Of a DNA stretch of 64,000 bases, positions 57,960 through 64,000 are shown piece by piece. The stretch lies in NCBI GenBank assembly GCA_038503065.1, contig JBCAMK010000016.1, forward strand, positions 1,116,001-1,180,000, in the 5' to 3' direction. Position 1 is the first letter of the stretch; every line of letters begins with the position of its first letter. The translations under genes and the position numbers were made by a program. The DNA comes from Paragyromitra xinjiangensis (Eukaryota; Ascomycota; Pezizomycetes; Pezizales; Discinaceae). The notes under the pieces were generated by a model, which was not told the origin of the DNA, made no database searches, and was given only the letters and a program-made list of their open reading frames with translations.

Positions 57960-60900
57960 ATGGCTGAGATTTTAGGTACTGCTGCCAGTATCATCGCGGT
58001 GATACAGCTCGCAGGACAAGTCACCTCTCTAGGCTATGGATATATCGGAGGCGTTAAACGAGCACCAAAAGATCTCCGAGAACTTGTGCGAGAACTTAGC
58101 TCTCTCGCGGATATCCTTACCACCTTGCAGGACCATATCGAGGCGAACCCACAATCAACGGCACTGCAGAAACTAGGGGGAAGAGACGGCCCACTCCAAA
58201 GATGCGTTGAGGACTTGGAACTTCTTGAGCTTCACATCAAGCCTAAAAATGGGACTAAACTAGGGAAAATCGATAGGCTCATTTGGCCACTCAAGGATAC
58301 AGAGACCTCCCAGTATATATCGCGAATCGAAAGACACAAGAGCCGCTTGAGTCTTGCTTTAACAACATATCAACTGTGAGTTGAAGTCGATTTCTTCACT
58401 GAACGATGCTGATCTTGGATAAGAGCACTATCAAATAAGATCGAGGGACGTGTGCAGAAAATAAGTCTTGCAATCGAGAGCCTCCAATCCGAGTCTATGC
58501 TTAGAAGACAGCAGGATGAAATACGATATACAAGTGAGAACAGTTATCTTTTACGCTTATTTTTCTAGGCGGAAACTAACAGTGTTAGAGGAGAAACGTT
58601 CAAGTGCTCTCGACTGGATATATCCAGAAAATGTCTCTCTAAGACATGACGAGATAAGACGGCTAAGGCAAAAGAACACGGGGGAATGGTTGTTGAAAAG
58701 TCTACAGTTTAAAAAGTTGATGGAACGCCGGGATGCCAATTTTCTTTGGGGCTATGGAATTCGTACGCTAAATCTAACGCCTATATTCCTGAGATCAGTA
58801 CTTACCACACGCATCATCTTCAATAGCTGGCGCGGGTAAAACTTATCTAAGGTATATTACCCTCCGGTTTAGATTTTTCACGCGGTGATTAAGATAATAT
58901 CTCCTGCAGCTGTTTCGTGATTGATCATCTTGAAGAAATGGCACCTGCAGCAAATTACGGTGTAACTCACATATATTTCGACTATTCACATCGAGAAAAC
59001 CGACAGGCAGTGCATGTTCTTGCTTGCCTAATTAAACAACTCGCCTACAGAAAACCACAACTTCCAAAGGCCATTGAGGACTTGTACGACGACCTAACAG
59101 AGAAAGGCAGTACCCCTACGTTAGAACAACTATATGGCACTCTCTTATCTGTCATCGAGTTATATGATCGAACGTTTTGTGTCTTTGATGCATTAGATGA
59201 ATGCGGTTTGAATAGTCAGCGAACTGAAATCCTCTCTTTGGTCCACCGGATGAGGAAAGACGGTATCAGTTTTTTCGTCACTAGCCGAGAGTATCCAGAT
59301 ATTCAAGAGTCGTTTCGCAATATGCCAAAGATCAAGCTTTCGGCAAACCAAGACGACATCCGGAAATATATTCTAGAGAAAATCAACGGGAGCACGACGA
59401 CGAAACGCCTGGTTAGGGATAACCAATTCCAAGACCAGATTGTCTCTGTACTTACTGATTGTTCTAAGGGAATGTAAGTGAAATACCCTAGGTGACCTCG
59501 CTGTTAAAAATCGGTCGAGCTCTTTAACTACTAAGTTTCATATTGCTAAGTAGTACATTAGGTTCCTACTAGTGCACTTACATATTGGATACATTTGTCA
59601 ACAGATCACCAAGAAGCAAATCCTGACGGTACTCAACAAGCTTCGGGATTCAGATTTTCCTGCCGGGAACAATCGTTTGGAAGCTACCTACGATCGGATT
59701 ATGGAAAGTCTACATAATCAACCTATCTACAATGTCAAGATGGCAATGAGGATCTTTTCATGGCTTATCGAGGCGTATCGGACACTTACGGTTCCTGAGC
59801 TTCAACTGGCCATTGCTATTGAGCTACAACACTATAGCCTTGACGAAGATCTTCTCGATAAAGAAACTATACTTGAGATCTGCGCTGGTCTAGTAACCAT
59901 CGATGAGGCTAGCAATAACGTCCGGCTTGTGCACCATACCGCTAAAGACTATCTCCTCGCAAAACATATAACACACCAAGAAGCACAATTCCAAGTTATT
60001 GGATCCTGCACTACTTACCTCTCTTTTGATGAATTCGCCGAAGGGGCCTTGAGATCTACTGGGCCTACCAGAAGCCGATCAAAGTCCCCTATGCCAGTCG
60101 AAGAGGAATCACACCCCACTAAAACCATCCAAGATCGATTGAAATTAAATCCTCTCCTCAGATATGCTTCACGTTATTTTCACCAACATATCATAAACCG
60201 AGACCTTCGGGATCAAGATGAGAGATTGTTAACCGAAATGGTTCTGAGACTTTTGGAAAATCCAGGGCACATTTCCTCGTACGCACAGCTTTCTTCTTGG
60301 CGACCAAGCACTACTAGGAGCGTGGGAAAATTTAAGGGGTGGTTTCCGTCGATACACGCATCTCCAAAAACATACAGCATACCCCCATTACATGTGGCAT
60401 CAGATCTAGGATATTATACCATAGTCCAAGAGCTACTCCTGAAGAAGGGTGTTAATGTTTCAGCTTCAGACAGTAGTGGATGTACGGCTCTACACAGAGC
60501 AGCGTATCGCGGCTATCAAGCGGTAGTTCAACTACTGATTGAGAACGGTGCTGACGTTTCAGCTAGAGACAAAAGGGGGGAGCAGGCTATACACTTATCC
60601 GCATATCGCGGCCATCGGGCTGTGGTTGAGCTGTTGCTTCAAAAAGGCACCTACGTCTCAGCTCTAAATACCTTTGGGGAGATGCCACTGCACAGGTCGG
60701 CGTACAACGGTCATGAAGCGGTAGTTTTGTTGCTCCTCGAGAATGGCGCTGAAATCTCGGCTTCAGATAACGAAGGGAACACGGCTCTGCATTGGTCAGC
60801 ACTTAATGGTCACCAGGCAGTGGTTCGGCTACTTCTTGAGAAAGGCGCCGACACCTCAGCTTCAGATAGCAGCGGGAACAATCCCCTACATCTAGCGGCA

Positions 60901-62130
60901 TCTGGCGGCTGTCAAGAGGTGGTTCAGCTGCTACTCGAGAAGGGTGCTGGGTTATCTGCTCAAAACAACAATGGAGATACAGCTCTGCACTGCTCAGCAA
61001 CCAATGGTCATCAAGCTGTGGTTCAGTTATTGATCGATAAAGGCGCGAACCTCTCCCTCCCGGATGATAGTGGAAATACTGCTCTACACCTATCGGCGTT
61101 CAGAGGTCATCAAGAGTGTGTCCAATTGCTACTTGAGAATAACGCAAATTTGCGAGCTCTAAATAACAAAAGAGAGACAGCTCTGCATGGGGCGGCGGCA
61201 AATGGGCATCGGTTCGTGGTTGAGCTGCTGCTTGAAAAAGGTGCAGATACATCCACTCCAGATGAGAAGAGAAGGACGGCTTTACATTCCTCGGCGTTTA
61301 AAGGTCACTATGAAGTTACCCAGTTGTTACTTGAAAACGGTGCCGATGCCTCGGCTTCAGGAGAAGAGGGGAGAACACCTTTGCATTGTTCAGCATTCAG
61401 AGGTCACTTAGAGATTACCGAGTTACTGCTTAAGAACGGCGCCGATATCTCAGCTTTAACGCACAGGGGAAGAACAGCTTTGCATTCTTCGGCAAGCGGA
61501 GGTCACTTAGGAGTGGCTCAATTGCTTCTCGAAAATGGTGCCGATGCTTCACCTTCAGGAGAAGACGGAAGAACACCTTTGCATTGTTCAGCATACAGAG
61601 GTTACTTAGAGATTGTCGAGCTACTGCTTAAGTGTGGCGCCGTTATCTCGGCTTTGACAAAAAGGGGAAGAACAGCTTTGCACGACTCAGCGTCAGGTGG
61701 TCACCTAGGGGTAACTCGATTGTTGATCGAGAAGGGTACAGACATCTTAGTCCTAGATGAACAGGGAATGACAGCTTTACACTTGTCAGCTTTCGGAGGT
61801 CACCATGAGGTAGTCCAGCTACTACTTAAGAGTGGCGCCAACGTCTCGACTCTAAATAATCGTGGGCAGACTGCCCTACATCTCTCGGTGATTAGAGGTC
61901 ATCAAACGGTAACCCTGTTATTGCTTGAGAAGGGCGCCGATATCTCAGCTACAGATAATGAGGGACAGACAGCTTTGCAGCTCGCGAGACAGTCTGAACG
62001 GGACACAATGGTGATACTTTTGGAAGATTGGCAAAAATCTCAAGGTGTGTCGGTTTTTTATACTTTGAGGGAGTTCAAAATTCCTAATGTTTTGCATCCA
62101 GTAGAAACACTCGGGTTACATACAGTATAG
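57960..62130 (+). CDS. NLR-like STAND protein: Helo-like N-terminus, NACHT NTPase, 17 ankyrin repeats
   Basis: Six exons: 57960-58375, 58424-58533, 58589-58762, 58827-58851, 58910-59473 and 59562-62130. All phases agree, giving 1285 aa. Residues 1 to about 140 match the fungal STAND N-terminal domain (MAEILGTAASIIAVIQLAGQ, then KDLRELVRELSSLADIL). The P-loop IPGAGKT (about 233-239) is split over exons 3 and 4. Walker B is FCVFDALDEC (about 334-340), followed by the sensor-like FFVTSREYPDI. A helical region with LVHHTAKDYLLAKHI follows, as in NACHT-ankyrin proteins. Seventeen ankyrin units of 33 aa run from about residue 702. In known fungal systems such proteins sense non-self or signal cell death; here that is inference. 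No partner effector gene is adjacent. The frame is intact, so it is probably active. Confidence 0.93.
60376..62050 (+). repeat. Ankyrin repeat array, 17 units of 99 nt
   Basis: Units start at 60376 and then every 99 nt from 60478. Most read G-x-TALH-x-SA-x-x-GH then VVQLLLEKGAD. Units 10-11 (61270-61467) and 12-13 (61468-61665) form a near-identical 198-nt pair. The last unit is degenerate, as usual for a capping repeat. Confidence 0.95.
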
Positions 62131-63754
62131 ACAGCACCAGAAGTATTTCATTGTCTTCGTAGAATAGAAGGGTTACCTTAAGTGCATTAAGTAAAGCACT
62201 ACTGCTAGTTGATGTAATTTCTTTAAGTTATAGTTGATAATTTGACTATCTCTATCCATCCAGCAGAGTAATTTGATAGCTCGATAAAATCCGGGAGAAA
62301 AGAAAAAAATCTGGGTGAAAAGCCTTACTGTAAGCTGTGACAATATCCCAAATGATACCGCAATTTTGATGGCGAGGATATGCGAAACTAGTCTCGTGCC
62401 CTACATTTCGGTCGTCCGGATTTTTTTGATATTTGACGTTCAAAATCTAGATTCTCCCTGCATCGCGTCAACCACTAAAATTAGATAGCGATTTTTCCAA
62501 AAAGTCTGGAATCGAGACTGATGCGAAGCTTTCTGAGAAGGGTGATTTTGGCCAACTTAAGAATTCAGCCGTGACAAGAGCGTAGCGTTAACCGCACCAC
62601 ATTTTACTCCAAGCAACTGCTATAAATACCACTATGCAGGTAGCCACCAATCAACAGTGAATATACTGTACTATCCCTAGTTCCAAATCGTCATGAGCAC
62701 ATAGTTATGCGAGTCACGGGCGTATATCCGCGATCGTTCTGGGTTGCTGTGTGAGTCAGGGCTTTAGTCGAGTGATTAGCTGTGATCCAGTCACGATTGA
62801 TCGGTTGATTATTCATTAGATCCAGTCGCAAGAGGAGGATTGATTGGTTAAAGAAAGAAAGATAATCTGTTAGGGTGAATAATCTGTTCATCTCACCTAA
62901 AAAGTATCGGCTGTCCACCGGGAGTCTCTGTTTGTTGCCTACCAAGATCTATGCTCTTACGTTTCAGCTTCGGCTTCGGCTTGGTTAACGAGTTATCAGC
63001 GGACGCGATAAAATGGTTTAAATTTTTGCAACTTCTTCGTGTGTAGTCCTGCAAAGTTTTTCGATACTGTGTATATCTTTTTGGTGGACGGTGTTGTTTA
63101 ATCATCGGTAGACGGATTTGTTACAAGCGCGGGCTTTATTGACTGGAGTTTCCACTCATATAAATGACTGTGAGAAGGTCCGTAACGGAGAGCGTTAGCA
63201 AGGCTAAAGGTGAAGGTGAATCTGACTCATGGATAGATGAGGATCTGGTTGATAGGCTGGCGGCGAATCTAGTTAGTGACTGGGAGGGATACTGCGAACA
63301 ATCTTGCTCACAAAACTCGTAATTTGGTCGTTCTCAGTAATGATCCCTAAGCGCAAAAAGTGATAGTAGGTCGAGTTTTGACTATATGTAGGCACTGAAG
63401 ATACAGGGCTGCGCCATTTCGAACTGGATTTTGGTGGTGGACAGTTAATATTCAATACGAGGAGTGTTGGTCATTACAATTACTTAGGGTTAAGGGCAAG
63501 CGGCGACAACCGACATCTTGGCGTGTCCTAGCAAATTCATCGAGCCTCGACCGTTGCCTGTCACCAGCAAGGACTTGCCACAGCACGTCCAACCCCCAAT
63601 TCCACCTCCCATCTCGCGTCACAGCAGGCTGGCAATCAATTCGCCATTCCCTTCGTCTCCCCTATAATCACCTTCATCCCATTACTATTTAATCCGCGCG
63701 CCTTCTCCAACACCAAGCTCTGAAAAGTCCTCATTCGAGGCACCCACCGCAATC
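62131..63754. other. Intergenic between the NLR-like gene and BRR2
   Basis: No supported gene. Small - strand frames at 62691-62945 and 62893-63105 are unconvincing. The last 200 bp are the BRR2 promoter and a pyrimidine-rich leader. Confidence 0.45.
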
Positions 63755-64000
63755 ATGGCCGACCAATCTCAGTACAAGTACGCGAACATGTCTAACCTGG
63801 TTCTCCAGGCAGACAAGCGTTTCATTCACCGGCGCACAGATGAGGCCACCGGAGACCCAGAGTCGATGGCTGGAAAGGTCGACATCAAACAGATGGGGGA
63901 TCGCGTCCTGCGTGACACCGCGCCGAAGGAGAAGCTAAAGAAGAAGAAGGAAGGACAGAGGGAGAAGCTGAATATCGATGCTATGGAGGAGGGGAAAGAT
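63755..64000 (+). CDS. BRR2: Pre-mRNA splicing helicase Brr2 (SNRNP200), N-terminus, cut by window end
   Basis: This is an open frame of 82 codons running off the window, starting MADQSQYKYANMSNLVLQAD. The segments SNLVLQADKRFIHRRTDEAT, TGDPESMAGKVDIKQMGDR and LRDTAPKEKLKKKK match the conserved N-terminal plug region of Brr2. Brr2 is the U5 snRNP Ski2-like helicase that unwinds U4/U6. The helicase cassettes lie outside the window. The pyrimidine-rich leader (CTTCTCCAACACC) just upstream supports this start. Confidence 0.9.
   Translation, partial: MADQSQYKYANMSNLVLQADKRFIHRRTDEATGDPESMAGKVDIKQMGDRVLRDTAPKEKLKKKKEGQREKLNIDAMEEGKD

Noticed and set aside
1..64000. CRISPR array, rRNA genes, plasmid or phage features
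   Set aside because: No regular spacer-repeat structure, rRNA signature or bacterial gene was seen. The window is eukaryotic throughout.

Overview
The window is nuclear DNA from a filamentous ascomycete (Pezizomycotina). The protein-coding genes are compact and carry many short introns, mostly 45-80 bp with GT..AG ends and CTAAC/CTGAC-type branch sites, plus two probable GC-AG introns. Gene content is typically fungal: Sen15, Icp55, Nic96, and a STAND/NLR-like protein with a Helo-like N-terminus and ankyrin repeats. I cannot name a genus from sequence alone. There are no operons, rRNA genes or CRISPR arrays, and I found no tRNA I could support.

Layout. 0.5-1.8 kb (-): thioredoxin-PITH protein. 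2.4-4.5 kb: two small unrecognised ORFs. 5.9-8.4 kb (-): TFIIF alpha subunit. 9.5-13.0 kb (-): eIF5B. 16.1-17.7 kb (-): unrecognised 489-aa protein. 18.7-23.1 kb (+): large disordered orphan of about 1447 aa. 24.9-27.4 kb (-): unrecognised eight-exon gene with a minisatellite in its first intron. 27.5-28.9 kb: relic region with a diverged duplicate and a TA-flanked pogo-like MITE. 29.2-32.6 kb (-): Snu114 (U5 snRNP GTPase). 34.9-35.9 kb (-): exosome Mtr3. 37.5-38.2 kb (-): small coiled-coil protein. 38.5-40.9 kb (-): eIF3b. 41.2-43.2 kb (+): Pus1. 43.7-46.9 kb (+): Nic96. 47.1-48.9 kb: repeat-rich gap with a truncated JmjC fragment and two inverted-repeat (foldback/MITE-like) structures. 48.9-49.5 kb (-): unrecognised gene. 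50.4-50.9 kb: promoter-like and splice-like signals without a clear product. 51.7-52.1 kb (-): Sen15. 52.2-54.4 kb (+): Icp55. 54.8-56.9 kb (+): Vps45. 58.0-62.1 kb (+): Helo-like/NACHT/ankyrin NLR-like gene. 63.8 kb to the end (+): N-terminus of Brr2, cut by the window edge.

Function. Most recognised genes are conserved housekeeping functions in RNA metabolism and translation: transcription (TFIIF), splicing (Snu114, Brr2, both U5 snRNP), tRNA processing (Sen15, Pus1), RNA decay (Mtr3), initiation (eIF3b, eIF5B), nuclear pore (Nic96), mitochondrial protein maturation (Icp55) and vesicle fusion (Vps45). Sen15/Icp55 and eIF3b/Pus1 are head to head with short shared promoters. The accessory part is the NLR-like gene, whose ankyrin array shows recent internal duplication, together with the three gaps (26.5-28.9, 47.1-48.9 and 50.4-50.9 kb) that hold repeats and relics. 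Exon joints were worked out by hand from splice signals, reading frame and family knowledge; no alignment was run.
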